Of a stretch of DNA of 64,000 nt, positions 1 to 11,746 are shown one piece after another. The translations under genes and the position numbers were made by a program. The number at the start of each line of letters is the position of its first letter. Position 1 is the stretch's first letter. Source of the stretch: Spirometra erinaceieuropaei (lineage: Eukaryota > Platyhelminthes > Cestoda > Diphyllobothriidea > Diphyllobothriidae); assembly GCA_902702965.1 (NCBI GenBank), contig CACRXP010000047.1, positions 497,956-561,955 of the forward strand, read 5' to 3'. Below the pieces are notes generated by a model. That model was not told the origin of the DNA, ran no database searches, and saw only the letters and a list, made by a program, of their open reading frames with translations.

Positions 1-295
1 ACGAATGTATAAAATTTTGAATTGATGGCATCGGATTAACAGTGTGGGGTATATTACGGATAATTAAATTGAGCCTGCGTTTCGATCTATCCGCGACTTC
101 TGACGAAACTAAGTGTATAATCGATTCAATTTGTGGTAGGCTAGTTAGGTTGTTCGTGAATCTATTTGAGTCTGTTAGTGAATCGAGAATCGTAAAAATA
201 TGTTCATGTTTCTCGATGAACTTCTGTAAACGGACGATGGCCGAAAGATCTACTTTGTCGATCTGAAAGAATGCGAACTTTGACTGCAAACTTTC
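1..295 (-). pseudogene. LINE ORF1 (gag-like) fragment, runs off the left edge
   Basis: A minus-strand frame is open from about 295 to base 1 without a stop and therefore continues outside the window. It reads as a helical, charged segment (VRLQKFIEKHEHIFTILDSL) followed by ADRSKRRLNLIIRNIP. That last string resembles the junction between the coiled coil and RNA-binding region in ORF1 proteins of CR1/Jockey-type LINEs (RNA-binding, nucleic-acid chaperone). There is no ATG in the visible part. A pyrimidine stretch ending in TTTCAG lies just upstream (about 266-280), so a host exon is the alternative. Family resemblance is from memory of the motif, not a search. Confidence 0.4.
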
Positions 296-3185
296 TTACC
301 TAATTTCTGAGTTCATGGGTTTATTGTCTTTGCACGAAAATTATGTACCAGCAAAAAAGTCATCACCTCACAGAAGTTCAAGAACGTTCGTACTGCTTAA
401 CGTGCAATCTTCTTAACTCCAAACTTGAAAAGCAGTCCCAAAAATGCTTGGACCCCGGTCATCATGGACGACCTCATTCCCCAACGCTTACTCAGTCACT
501 TCATGGAACCAGAACGTCAGTGCTTACACAAGACACACAGATCTCAGTGGAAATGCCGCCCTATATGCGCGCCTTGTTGTTGAGCAGACTCTATGTTGAA
601 TCAACAAATTCCTTCTCCCCAGGAGTGGGATCTCATGACATTGTACAAACTAGAAAGGAATGAAAGTCCGCTGCAGATGAGACTGGCGGCTTGTGGGTTG
701 ACCGTTGAAGTGGGGAAGATGCCCGAAGTGCCAACGCCGGCGATCAACTTTAGCAATTTGTCGGCAATAAGTCCGCAGTGCACATCGCGTATATAATTAT
801 TTGGTACAGAGGACCAATCCGTAACCGGCGGCCTCCTCCATGGAGATCGCTGTCCCAGCTCATTATTTAAGACGTTCATCCCTAGTCTGCTTTGCTGTAA
901 TTTTCTGTAGTTTGTGGGAGGAATCCTCACTGAGGGACCTGACTAGAGCCGTCTGGATAGACAACTACAGGGTTCTTCAGCTGATCCAGCTGTTGCGTTG
1001 CCTCTGCATGAATCCAAAAATTTTTTCAGTTGCTCCATTGACGAACGACCTTAGTGATGATAATTGGCTAGTATCTTAACCATTGGCTCGAGTTGTAAGA
1101 TGAGTCGGAATTTCCGTGCTCAGAGCAGGAACGTTTCTGCGTTGCGATGTCTAAAGGATCAAAGCGTCCTGCACGTTATATTTTGAGTGCGGACTAGGGG
1201 TGAATTTCCGGAAATTTGCTAACATGAACATGAACAGACCCCTGAGCGTCACCAGTTTCAACCATACGCATCGATCGGCTATCTTGAACCAGATCACAAA
1301 CATTGATCCTGCTAGAATACAGTTGGCCTGACTAGCCTTGTGACCGCCAATTAAATAGCGGCCCAGAAGATGTTGATGGCGGTGCTGAGAGCACGTGATG
1401 ATTACAAGCTGCCACTTCTAAAGAGAAACGTCAGGCCGAAAGCGGCTACTAAACTGACTGTCTGAGGAGCCGTCGAGTCCACTCCGACCATTTAAGTCCT
1501 CCGCGAGGATCAACGGATTACGGCAGGGGAGTCTTGCTATTAACTATTTGAGCTGCAAATAGAAGGTTTCCTTGTCGCACGGGTCATCAACTGATGTTGG
1601 TTTACACACGAACATGGCAGAGGGTTCTGAATGTGTTGTTTTAATCGCACGCAAGCTATCTGACTTGTTCCTGGGAAAGTAGTGCATGGTTCGGTTGTTA
1701 TGAGAGGGCGGCCAACTCGCGCTTTCTACGAGAAGAGTCGCATGAGCCTTTGTAGTAGATAGTAAAGTATGTGTTGACTCCTGGATAGGCCATCAGACTG
1801 AAAACAGCCACCCACGTTACACTGATGAAGACTGAGCACTGTCAGAGTTTGCGTACCGGGATAAAGGAACGTTCAAACACTCCAGCATTGAATATTTAGA
1901 GCCCAGTTCCAATTGAGTCGTCGGAATAGCTTACTATCCGCCAGCACCACTGGATCGAAGCTGTAATGTACGTCAGTTCCCGAAAACGCCGTAGCATGGA
2001 TCGTAATACTGTAATCGTAAATTTTATGAGGTTTCTTGGGGATTTTGAGCGTTGGAGCGCTTCCAGTAGCCACTCCGATTGATTATTCGGGCTTGTCTCT
2101 TCTAACGCTTTGGCCCACGAACGTACCCACAAAGGAGCGGTGACAAGCAAACTTATTAGGTGGCGGTCCACGGGCACCATGTCACATGCTATCACCGGGC
2201 TTTCTATCATTGTCACAATCCCGTCGTCCGCGTCCTACCACTATTTCGTTGCTAGTCCGCGACTAATTCGCCAAACCTGACAGTCTGCTCACATCGCAAC
2301 TAATCTTCGCTGAAGGCCGTTCAACACTTCACCACCCGTGGAAACGCTGGGTGGCCAGACACCGGGCCAACGGGCAGTCTGTCAAACTGGAAAATTTTCA
2401 TACTTGTAGAGTACCCTTTATCCCCATTGATGATTATAATATATTTTAGTTTTTAGGACCATTGATATCTTTGTTTCCTCAGGTGAAAGCAACATAAAAT
2501 GAATTCGCTTTTAGAGGCTTATTAGATGCTATTTTGGGTTGTAAAACATTCGTCGTCGCTGAGGTCCCCCGGTGACACGATAGATTTCAAGTTTGACAGG
2601 AAGTCCAGGTAGTTTGAAAGCGAAAAATTACATTTCATAAAGTTTTAAAGCGCATTTATTCGGCTTTTATAGGGCGTCTTGATGACAGATATATTACCTT
2701 CGTTGAACAATTCTGGTTTCCGTGAGTTCACTGAGAAAAAAAGTAGAAGAAAGAGAACTAACTTGTTTTAACTAAGCGTCCAAGCCAAAAAACTGGTGAA
2801 GTCTACTTACACTGAGAACGTGTCGGAAACCGGGGATAATCATAGTCCGATTCTGTCAGTGTCAGGTATAGGGATAGGGGACGGTGAGAGAATGTGCCAG
2901 TCTTATTACTCAACAGGCCTGACGAGGATATAATCGATAACTTACGTTCGCGATGCTTAACGTCTATGATTACGTGGATTTCATCGCAGAACGTAAGCCT
3001 TATCATGTAAAATTTCAACATTAATTTCTCGGCCTGTCGTCGGACATGAAGTAAATTTGCTGGAAAATTCCCTACTGGCCTGTATTTTCTGTCAATGAGC
3101 AACCGCTACAGGCTGCCATCCCGTATTGCCTGTCTATCATTTTTTCTTTTTTTCTCTTAAGATTTTCAAACACGAAATTTTGTTG
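296..3185. other. No recognisable gene
   Basis: The longest ATG-started frames are 100-110 codons on either strand (for example 601-930 minus and 1896-2216 minus) and none resembles a family I know. A GAAACGTCAGG string at about 1424 recalls the 3' half of Penelope-type hammerheads but has no convincing stem II. The stretch is probably intergenic or intronic DNA with old repeats. Confidence 0.5.
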
Positions 3186-3380
3186 TTAGTGTCGACTTGT
3201 GTATGCATCGTCAGACTTTATAACCTCGAGAAATTCCTCCCCTGTCTCGTATAGACAGACGACAACAGTGCTAATTTTTTCCCAAACAAAGGAGTGTCCA
3301 GTTCGCAGCGTATGCATGTTGACTTGGAACGGGTGTAGGCACTGATTTTCCAGCTTGGTCACAGTATACTGTGTCACAGA
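3186..3380 (-). pseudogene. Penelope-like element GIY-YIG domain remnant
   Basis: The minus strand encodes, in two frames, VYCDQAGKS followed by MHTLRTGHSFVWEK. These match the second half of the GIY-YIG endonuclease domain seen more completely at 7963-8289 (VHCDQTGKS, then MHTLGTN). The enzyme nicks target DNA for insertion of Penelope-like retroelements. Only the C-terminal half is left, and a frameshift lies between the two blocks. The copy stops exactly where the neighbouring LINE begins (3381), so the LINE may have landed in this domain or beside it. Confidence 0.6.
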
Positions 3381-4025
3381 CTTAAGTCAGTTTAGTCAGT
3401 TTATTAAGGGAATGAGGCTTTCGCCCTTGAGCACCCTATTCATGTCGATAAACAGAAATAAAGTCATCAATTACATCAGCAAATGCGAAAAGTTAAGAAG
3501 TTAGCGGTAAGTGTGAGCCAGGCGCAAACTGCCGTCGCTAAAACAATCATGATTGTATGTACAGTAGGTTCTCAACAAGTGAGCGTCTAGTCTGCACTTA
3601 AAGGATTTAACACTTTCGGAAAGAACGACGGCATCAGGGAGTCCATTCCATGCCCCGATGACCCTGTGTGAGAAGGCGTTCCGTCGGACGTCCGAATTAG
3701 CCCGCTTCCTTTGCAGTTTGAACGGATGACCACGCAGACGGTCAGTCCGGGCCAATTCAAAGAATTCATCAAAATCTAGGGCACACTCTCGGCTTCTGAC
3801 AATCCTGTAGGTTTGAATGAGATCGCCGCGCAGTTGCCTGTAATTTAGAGGAAACAGATTTAGTTCAGTCAGCCTGGTTTCGTAAGGCAAATGATGAAGA
3901 TTCTTGACCATCTTCGTAGCCATCGCCTGTACTCTTTCTAGTCTTTGATAATCTTTCTTTAACCACGTATGGAATCTTGCAAATTACTTCTTGTTTCGCC
4001 AAATAGCCAACACTTCCATTAGGAC
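3381..4025 (-). mobile_element. 5'-truncated LINE (CR1-like), 3' end
   Basis: This is the last ~640 bp of a non-LTR retrotransposon on the minus strand: the reverse-transcriptase C-terminus (3501-3983) plus a ~120-bp 3' untranslated tail (3381-3500). The tail is shared with the longer copy at 50060-51780, including a tract reading aaagcgttcgcccttgaa-like in both. Truncation at the 5' side is normal for target-primed reverse transcription. Confidence 0.8.
3501..3983 (-). pseudogene. LINE reverse transcriptase, C-terminal domain
   Basis: An open frame of about 160 codons reads RVQAMATKMV, LPYETRLTELNLFPLNYRQL, RGDLIQTYRIVR, FFELARTDRLRGHPFKL, RRNAFSHRVIGAWNGLPDAV. This block is the C-terminal region after the polymerase palm in CR1-like LINEs; catalytic motifs are not included. 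Reading frame is intact here, whereas the homologous block in the 50-kb copy is broken. The frame is entered from truncated sequence rather than from a true start codon. It cannot make a working polymerase. Confidence 0.85.
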
Positions 4026-4607
4026 ATAGGAGCTAGGTGCGTAGTACAGTCACCGGTTAGTGCGTCACTTATATTTGCTGCCTACTTAAGTGCCTTTTAA
4101 CAATTACAGACACATTCTTGTGTAATTATTTACCATACTGGCAACACAGGTAGAAGCTAAAAGCCCCAAACACGAGTGTTTTGCCGATCTTATGCCGCTG
4201 CCTGACGCAGCCGTGGGGTGTTCGGATTATCAGTAGGCCCCCAGTTTCTGCGTGTTATCAGTACGGTAAATAATTACGCAATTATATGCTGCTGGATAAC
4301 TGTTGGCGGTATGTGAATATTAGGCGGTTATTCTACAGTAGCTGATGAATTTCAGCTTACATATTCATATCAAATTTCGGACCGTGCCTAAAAAAGTCTG
4401 TCCTGAAGGATATTCTCCAATTTCGCGCATTCATTTCCTCGGAAACTAAAGAAGACACATTCTCAATACAGGAAAGGGAGTAACGGTTTGTTGCTTTGGG
4501 TTCCCGATTGTAACTGCCTAATTCCTTTTCTTCTTCTGACTCATGTCGTCACGTGCATGGACATACAAAACCTCTGGAGTATTAATTTCGAGAAAATAAT
4601 TTTAACA
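4026..4607. other. No recognisable gene
   Basis: AT-rich DNA without a coding frame or repeat that I recognise. Confidence 0.5.
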
Positions 4608-4900
4608 AACAACTGAGTTCTAGTTAATCACTTTAATTGTTATACGAGTCGGCTGTTGATGCAAGAGTGTTCGATTCTCTAATGCTTCATCACCAAGTAG
4701 AAGGAAACAAGTGAACAGATTGTAGTCTTCCCAAAACTTGTCTTATTATCAACAACTGAGCTCTAGTCGGTAACCTTAATTGCCGGATTTTATCGGTTAA
4801 GTAGGATGTTGATTCGAAAAGTGTGATTTTTAACTGTAAAAACACCAAACAAGAGAGGTAGATACAAGTGTTGTGTCTTCAAGAACTGCCTTATTATTAA
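4608..4900. repeat. Two-copy diverged tandem duplication (~140-bp unit)
   Basis: Unit 1 starts with acaactgagttctagt at about 4608 and unit 2 with acaactgagctctagt at about 4752. Both continue with matching blocks (ctttaattg / ccttaattg; tgttgatgc / tgttgattc; agtgttcgatt / agtgtgattt) and end in cttgtcttattat / ctgccttattat. Similarity is moderate, so the duplication is old. Confidence 0.65.
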
Positions 4901-7689
4901 CGAGATTTGCATATTATAGTTATATGGCCGTTCATATCCCCGTAGCTTGCCTCGCTGTGCTCCGAGATGTCATCGTTTATTTTGTAGGTAGACTATTAGT
5001 CTCTTGCCCCAAAACACTACGGCTGGATCTGTCTGAAACGTTGCATTTTCTTCGCTATTTGACCTCGGTCTAACTGCACAGTGAAAACAGTGGAAACATG
5101 AATGACGTTGCATGCTTTTGCAGACTGCCACTGCTTAAATTTGCCTGTTGGCCTAATATTTCGTCCTTGAAATATCCGAGAACAGTAGACCGTTAAAAAG
5201 TGGATCATGGTCGATAACGCATGTCGTCACATCGAAGACTTGATCAGCACTGTTAGGTTTTATTTTACTCTCTTTGAATTCCCTTTTTACAGCCCGTTAA
5301 GTAAAAAAACACTGCGTGGAACTTTTAACAATATAAACAAACAGAATCAATGCAACCAAATCCCACCTGCCCGTCGTGGACAGCCAAACATACGTACACT
5401 ATATCTCCCTCTTTTATTCCAATTACAACGAAAACCGACATTCAGTGAAAAGGAAGAAGTATTTTAGTACCTGGAAGGCAACGAATGTAAAGCAGTAGAT
5501 TTAAAGTCTGATCATGAAAATTAACACATTGCCTTAGACCAAGTGACTGCCTAAAATGAGAAGGTTTGTAATTCATTAAGATGAGTAAGACCAATTTAGA
5601 ACATTAAGAAATGGCGCGTACACTAATTCGAAGATTTAGACCCGATCAGACTGAAAACTCATAACTAGTTATTTTAAGATCACAAACGTATTGGAGACTG
5701 ACGTTTAAATTACTGTTTTTTTTTCAAATTTTCACTGTGCCCAGTTGGGGGAGAAAACTACTTGTAGGGGCCTCATTTTCCTCAGCATTATAGTGGAGTC
5801 ATTAGTTTGTCCTTGCTCTCCGTCACAAGGGTTGCGACTTTAATTTGATAAATACAACAAATATGTTTCTAATGTCCCGTACTTATAAATCAGTAAAGTA
5901 GATATAAAGCCATTTTCTACCATCCCCTGTATGGATGAGAAATTTGACCTATCTAGGACAGGAGTTTTTGAGGTCAATAACCTTTGTTTGCAACCTGCTG
6001 TCTAAGTATCCCTCAGATTTGATTTGATAGGACAGTTTTTCTCGAACTCCATTTGATCGGTTTGTTGCCGTTTATGCCGATGGGGAACCGTAAGAATAAT
6101 AATTACTAACTGTAGACAGAATAAATGATTATTCAGCGCTTTCACGCCAATCTAAGAAAAGCCAATTTCCCTAGGCAGGACCTAGTTCTGGACTCATGAA
6201 AACACTAGAATTACGAAGTTTCAAGACAGCAAATGAAGCCTGGACCCGCTTGTGCTAGTTCTAAAGCCAGAATAATCGGTTGGTCAAGAACAAGGCAGGT
6301 AGCAGTTCGCAGCCTTTTTTATGTGTGGCAACAAAGATTCCACCGTGGGCGGTTATGTACATGTTGCGCATAAAGCGAGATGACCGACTGTTCTTTTAGA
6401 AAAACGTCAAGATAACTGTTCGGCAAACAAAAACGGCACAAAAATGCCTACCCAGATAAATATAGTAGACAGTTACGGACAGTGAACCCACCTCGGTCAT
6501 CTAGCCTTTCCCTACCAAGTGTACTGTGCCGGGCTGCCAAATCGTGGGACAGCTTCATATTCAGGTGCGTAGAACGTAAATTAACCTTGACGTCTCATCA
6601 GATAGTTTGGAGTTACTGCCGCTACTTCGCTCTCGTCGCTGCTCTAAATTAAAATTACAAAGTCTTCAAAGCAAGGCAACTTTATCATCTACAGACGCCC
6701 TCCTCCTCACGGCGCGCCTACCAACAAATAAAATCACTCGAGGTCACTGTCTTCTGCCAGTCGTGCTTAGTTCGACCTGGTAATTCTTCCCGCTCTCCGC
6801 AATACAGCACGCCAGGTAACTTATTGTTACATAGCCGTCTTTTTAAATAAACAGTAGAGTTGTAGTTATGACATTTGCAACATTAAATAGCATAGGAAAG
6901 GAGGTGGACATTAGGTAAAAACTCAGTCGTCATGGAAACTTTTCATCACGTTACACTTCAGGGCGATAAATCATCCATAAATGTAAACTTTTTGTTAGTT
7001 TAGGACGCATGGCAAGACAATGGTCGTTATTGCCAACGTCTACCTGTAACTTCGGGCATTGCGCGAAAAGAACTGACCATAGAACATGGGAAGCCATAAT
7101 TGCGTGCTCTTCTGTGCAAACATTTATTTTTACGTAGGGGTAAAATGTAGTTCTTTCAGGCTGAATTTCCAATATTAACTATGTAGGGCACATTTTCTAG
7201 CATTCTTTAAAACCAGCCACTCAGTCCTACCAGATAACTTTTGTGAATTAAAAAAACGGGCCAGAAAGTGATGAGTAATTTGCCATTCCAGCACTGAAAG
7301 GTGGTCGAAATGAACGTTGTACCATTCGTTCCTCATTTGCAAAATATTCCTTAAGGGATTTGTCCGTGCAGAGGCATGTGGGGGCAGGGTCAGTTCCAAA
7401 AGATGCATCCTTAATGAGAGTCGTGCACCTATGACGGATTATGAACAAACTTAACTTGAGAAATTATGGACTTTCCTAGGTTAATCACTTCCTGCTGGTA
7501 GAGTTTGTCTTAAAAAATTAACAAAAGGCGACCTACGTTACTATGAGCAAAAAACAGATTTTAATTCTTGGTTTAAATTATTTGATTCGGAGTGGACCAA
7601 TTTTTGTTAATATATTTATGTGTTGGAAAACGGGCATCCCAAGAAATATAATCGAAAATAAGGAAGATTCTTTGGCAAGATAATAAACT
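4901..7689. other. No recognisable gene
   Basis: Short frames only (86 codons or fewer). Nothing resembles a known family on either strand. The composition is similar to the surrounding intergenic DNA. Confidence 0.5.
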
Positions 7690-7742
7690 TTAATGCGTAA
7701 ATTTTCGAGTTTGGTCCCCCAGCTCATCGTCAGACTGTTGGG
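7690..7742 (-). ncRNA. Degenerate hammerhead-like motif at the PLE end
   Basis: The minus strand reads CTGACGATGAG, a partly paired arm (GAG...CTC) and CTCGAAAATTTACGC. This sits about 400 nt downstream of the GIY-YIG motif, as does the better motif at 25799-25842. The CUGAUGA core has extra bases and the GAAA is not followed by CGUC, so self-cleavage is unlikely now. Hammerhead motifs in PLE terminal repeats are established knowledge; assignment of this copy is by position and resemblance. Confidence 0.45.
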
Positions 7743-7962
7743 TTATGTAAAAAAGTTAACTATTTAACCGTGTCGAACAAGTGATTCTATGGTTGGCCGA
7801 AGCTGGCGCCAATGCTCGTCTATAGTTTTCGTCATCCCCTCAGCATTGGCTTCACTCGCTTCCATTTGCCCTTTAGAAATTTGTATTTGGCATCTAAGTC
7901 GATATGTCGATTGATGCATGCCTCATCTGAGTGCATTGACTCCAGGAATTCGCGACCTTTCC

Positions 7963-8665
7963 TTATTGGGCAGGCGCCAACAATGCGGCTGTTCTCCCAT
8001 GCAAATTTGTGCCCAGTGTGTGCATAGCCCCCTGGGAAAGGTGATCTCGTCTCTTCACCACTAACTGATGCTCATGTATGCGGGTAGAGGCAGATTTCCC
8101 AGTTTGGTCACAATGGACGACATCACAACTGGAGCAGGGTATTTTGTAGACAACACCTTTTCTATCAAGATAGTCAACCCTGCCCTTAGGGTGTACAAGC
8201 TGTGTACGCAAGGTGGTTGTAGGTTGGCGTGCTACTTGTGCCTGATGCTTTTTCAGCTGTCTTTTGACGTGTTCAGATACACTTTTCACGTATGGGAGAG
8301 TCCGTCAGGTAAATGTTTTTGGTACCTGGGTGGCCGTAGTCTTTGAAATACCTTTCTGTTTAAAGTCATGTTTCCTGCTATGACGTACAAAGTCGGGCAG
8401 GTACCCGTTGTGGGAAAATAATTTGAAAAGGTATTTCTTTTCTGCTTGATAACTTTCTTCATCAGAGCAGCGTGTTTTGACTCAGTTTAGTAAGCTGTAG
8501 ACAGTACTCCTCTTGTGGTAGATGGGATAGTTACTCTCAAAATGTAGGATGACCTTGGAGTGCTTCTTTACGATAAACTGAAGTGTGAAGGTATCCATCA
8601 GTTTTTCGGCAAATGAGGACATCATACCTCGAGACGGAACCCTTGGGAAACTTATGTCCCCGGAC
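7963..8665 (-). pseudogene. Penelope-like RT end plus GIY-YIG endonuclease
   Basis: From 5' to 3' on the minus strand: DGYLHTSVYRK, then after a frameshift HFESNYPIYHKRSTVYSLLN (C-terminal part of the PLE reverse transcriptase), a linker with YLFKLFSHNGYLPDFV, an in-frame TGA near 8305, then RTLPYVKSVSEHVKRQLKKH, LRTQLVHPKGRVDYL, GVVYKIPCSSC and QTGKSASTRIHEHQL. GVVYKI and the following QTG block correspond to the GIY and YIG motifs, with a C-x2-C pair typical of PLE endonucleases. The usual Y-x-G of the second motif is degraded to H-C-D. Beyond the first stop (7963) another frame gives INRHIDLDAKYKFL, the conserved PLE C-terminus. The copy is dead but readable. Confidence 0.85.
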
Positions 8666-8699
8666 ATAAATGAGAAGAAGAGACGATCTCGGGAACCAT

Positions 8700-8717
8700 A
8701 GTATATATATATATATG
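8700..8717. repeat. TA microsatellite
   Basis: A run of alternating T and A (about 16 bases) lies between the truncated PLE and the SINE. Confidence 0.85.
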
Positions 8718-8728
8718 GGCAGCATGGT

Positions 8729-8860
8729 ATTACCGAAAAAGACAAGGGAGACTGGAATGGCCATTTCTGGCTTATTAGTCGTCGTCAGCCAGCCATACCC
8801 AAGCCCGAAGTGTGGAACACCCGAGCCTCGAACTCGCGACCTCGATCGGTTTGCCATATC
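8729..8860 (-). mobile_element. tRNA-derived SINE, partial copy
   Basis: On the plus strand it starts with ttaccgaaaaagacaaggga and continues through the family tail (ggccatttctggcttattag) to the B-box region (cctcgaactcgcgacc). The A-box half of the tRNA-like head is missing. Family consensus is best seen at 60323-60613. Confidence 0.75.
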
Positions 8861-9548
8861 CATTTCATCCTACTCGTAGTATTTCTTGTTTGTAGAGTGG
8901 GCATTACGTCGTCATCCCAAAGCAGTCGATTGTCCTCGACCCGAGCGTTCATTAGAATTTCAGGTCTGACCATAAAAAATAATGTCCCAGTGACTTAACT
9001 CCACGTCCTGCACTGAATAATTTCTGAAATTACTCGTTTGATATTTAAATGTATGCATGCATATGCATGTCAGCCCAACAATTTCGGAAATTATCACACT
9101 CAGAAACTGGGGTTTATTGCCCGGAACACTACTTTCTTAGGATGGGCCTCAAAATTTCAACGAACGTCAGAACTGAGGACAGCCAAATTTTGCGAAATAA
9201 TCGCGTAATATTCATTTTACAGACGAGAGGTGCTGTAGGTAATTGCGTCGAAGATACGTCATGAAGCAGCAGAAACGTCGAGAAACACGTGTTTGGGTTT
9301 TTATATTAAGAGTACGATACAAATCGTTGTTATATGTTTCTTTTGGAGTTTTATTTTATCAGAAATTAAGGCGTTAACTTGAAATAACTTATTTCTAATG
9401 AAGCAGTATAGGTTCAGTCCGGCAGTTGCTGTAAATATTTGAGTCGAAATACAGTAGCTTTGGGCGGGGTAGCCGCGTAATATTCTTAAACTTCCAACAA
9501 GCAGTCAGCTATATACAAATGTTGCATGATTTAACGTAAAATGAGAGT
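8861..9548. other. No recognisable gene
   Basis: Frames of up to 71 codons, none recognised. A GAAACGTCGAG string at about 9268 has no hammerhead core upstream. Confidence 0.45.
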
Positions 9549-9800
9549 CACCGACAAATCAGAGGGGGATAAGACGGTTGTTTCTGGCCTGTTAGCCATC
9601 AGCAGCCAATCATATCTGGACTGAAGCTTGTGGAAACTGGGATTCGAGCCTGGAACCTGTGATTATTGAAGTTTCTGCCTCTGGGCCACAGGTGTGTCGT
9701 CCCATCGGTTTCGATCGGAAATGCTAACAGTAGTCGGATGGCGTCCTCCAATCAACCTACGAGACACGCTTGTTCCGTTGAACTGTAAGGCTCAATCTAA
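9549..9800 (-). mobile_element. tRNA-derived SINE, old full-length copy
   Basis: The tail (accgacaaatcagaggggga), a B-box (gggattcgagcctgg on plus) and the 5' extension (catcggtttcgatcgg, cacgcttgttccgttgaact) are all present in family order, read on the minus strand as 5' extension, tRNA-like head, tail. It is strongly diverged. Confidence 0.65.
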
Positions 9801-9879
9801 AGCCCTCGCGGACGATCGCATGACGACTAGTAACGAATGCAAGGTGGTTACTGACAAGCTACTTCGTAAATGCCTTCGC

Positions 9880-10063
9880 GCCTTTCTGATCACAACTGAA
9901 AGGCCCAGTGGTGGAGCGTTGGATTAATTAACGCTCACTGACCAGAAAGTATGGGTTTGAACCTAGATCCTCCATGCCTGGGGTTGCGCACAATGCCTAG
10001 CTATGAGCAATTAAAATCAGAAATGACCGGCCCAGTCTCTCTTGTGCTTGTTGGTGCCCTCTT
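9880..10063 (+). mobile_element. tRNA-derived SINE, plus-strand copy
   Basis: The head reads ggcccagtggtggagcgttg (A-box) and gggtttgaacctag (B-box), followed about 70 nt later by the family tail tcagaaatgaccggcccagt and ttgtgcttgttggtg. It lies head-to-head with the 9549-9800 copy. Confidence 0.6.
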
Positions 10064-10832
10064 CGCATGCAATATTCCTTGTACGTCAACGCACATTAAA
10101 AAGTAGGCTAGAGTGCAATCAAAAATTCGGCTCAACGGCGTATTTGCGGGTCAATGATTAGGGAAAACCCCTCGGTTAAAGTTTGGGAGTCAAGAAATCG
10201 TGCGTAGCCTCTCCAGAGCATTTATCTTTGTCAGTCAGCCGTACCCATGTCTTAAGACTGTACCCAACCACACTGTTTCTTGAGTATTGAGATGAAAGCT
10301 TCATCAGTGAGATGTGCGTTCGCACTCTGTCGACGGTGATCGCAGTTACACGACCGTAGCACCTCGCCACGCATCATGACTACAAAATGAACACAAACAT
10401 CTGCGTGTGTTCGTGACCGGAGTCCGAAAACAAAATCGGATTGTCCGTTCTTCAATCAGATCGGATCGGCGGAAAAACTCCTAGTTGAAACTGGGAGCTC
10501 GCTGGACAGCCAGTACACAAGCCGAGCTCCTATTCAGATATGCCGCCAAAAATACAACAAGAACAATCTCTCCACCTACTGTATACACGTTGAGTTTCCG
10601 AGGGGATGCAGTCTCTAGGGTCGACCTTACTCTCTATTCCCTCTCACAAACACGAGTGAACTGGTAAAGCCGGCCAGTCAGCCGCATAGCTACCCCAAAT
10701 AAATCTAAATCAATAAAGAAGTCGGACTGTGAGTTTTCAAAGAGAGGAGCACCAATATGCCAAAGTATCATGGAAAATAACATTAAAGGGGCTGTGTGCA
10801 AACTGGAAAAAAGGGTGGACATGAAAAATGCT
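10064..10832. other. No recognisable gene
   Basis: Frames of 60-70 codons on both strands with no recognisable domain. Confidence 0.4.
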
Positions 10833-11121
10833 NNNNNNNNNNNNNNNNNNNNNNNNNNNNNNNNNNNNNNNNNNNNNNNNNNNNNNNNNNNNNNNNNNNN
10901 NNNNNNNNNNNNNNNNNNNNNNNNNNNNNNNNNNNNNNNNNNNNNNNNNNNNNNNNNNNNNNNNNNNNNNNNNNNNNNNNNNNNNNNNNNNNNNNNNNNN
11001 NNNNNNNNNNNNNNNNNNNNNNNNNNNNNNNNNNNNNNNNNNNNNNNNNNNNNNNNNNNNNNNNNNNNNNNNNNNNNNNNNNNNNNNNNNNNNNNNNNNN
11101 NNNNNNNNNNNNNNNNNNNNN
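10833..11121. other. Assembly gap (289 N)
   Basis: Run of N. Open frames that cross it are artefacts. Confidence 0.99.
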
Positions 11122-11746
11122 CGCGCTAGTCGCCCGTCCACGTCGGCGGTTTTCGTATTTAACATCCGAGTACGTTCAACCTGCAGTCCAAAAATGGTCC
11201 AGGTAAATCGTAAACTTATTGAACGAGAGAAATCTTGCTCGGAGCATTTAAGGGGTTGGTTATTGCTCCTGGTGTCTAAAAATGCACATTGCTAATATGT
11301 GGACGTCTCAGTCTTTAAACGATAAAATCCAAAACGACGCTCATACGAACTTTAAACTTCGTTCCCGATTTAAAACAAGAAGAATTAGTTAGAATAACTT
11401 GTGAAGCCACTTAGAAATGCAGCTCCCAGGCATTAGGTGCGTTACATTCGCTAGAAGAAAAAGCAAAGATTCCAGAACGCTAAACGCTGAAAAAGAGCAA
11501 GGACCAAAGGACAAAAAGGGCGATCGGTCCGGCTCGTGGCCTTGACAGTTTGAGATACGGATATGCTAAAAATACTAAATCAAGGAAATAATCTTAAAAA
11601 GGGAAAGCTTTAGTATGACCGAGTCTGGAAAATGTTTACCCACATGATTATAATGGACTAAATATCGTACAAACAACGGGCTACCACTAAAAGACAGCAT
11701 ACAAAGTTCGAAAAACTGATATTTTGCCGTGGAAAACGCAGCTTAC

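Larger units (their letters stand above)
7690..8665 (-). mobile_element. Penelope-like retroelement, 3' half
   Basis: This minus-strand PLE fragment runs from the end of the reverse transcriptase through the GIY-YIG domain to a hammerhead-like terminal motif. It is cut off at about 8665, close to a TA microsatellite and a SINE (8729-8860). All PLE copies in the window are 5'-truncated in this way. Confidence 0.8.

Noticed and set aside
1415..1440. GAAACGTCAGG as a hammerhead
   Set aside because: A TGATGA lies upstream, but the intervening bases do not form stem II and no PLE sequence is nearby.
9262..9285. GAAACGTCGAG as a hammerhead
   Set aside because: No CUGAUGA-like core or stem II upstream.
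10737..11295. Open frames of 119-155 codons
   Set aside because: They run through the N gap and are artefacts.
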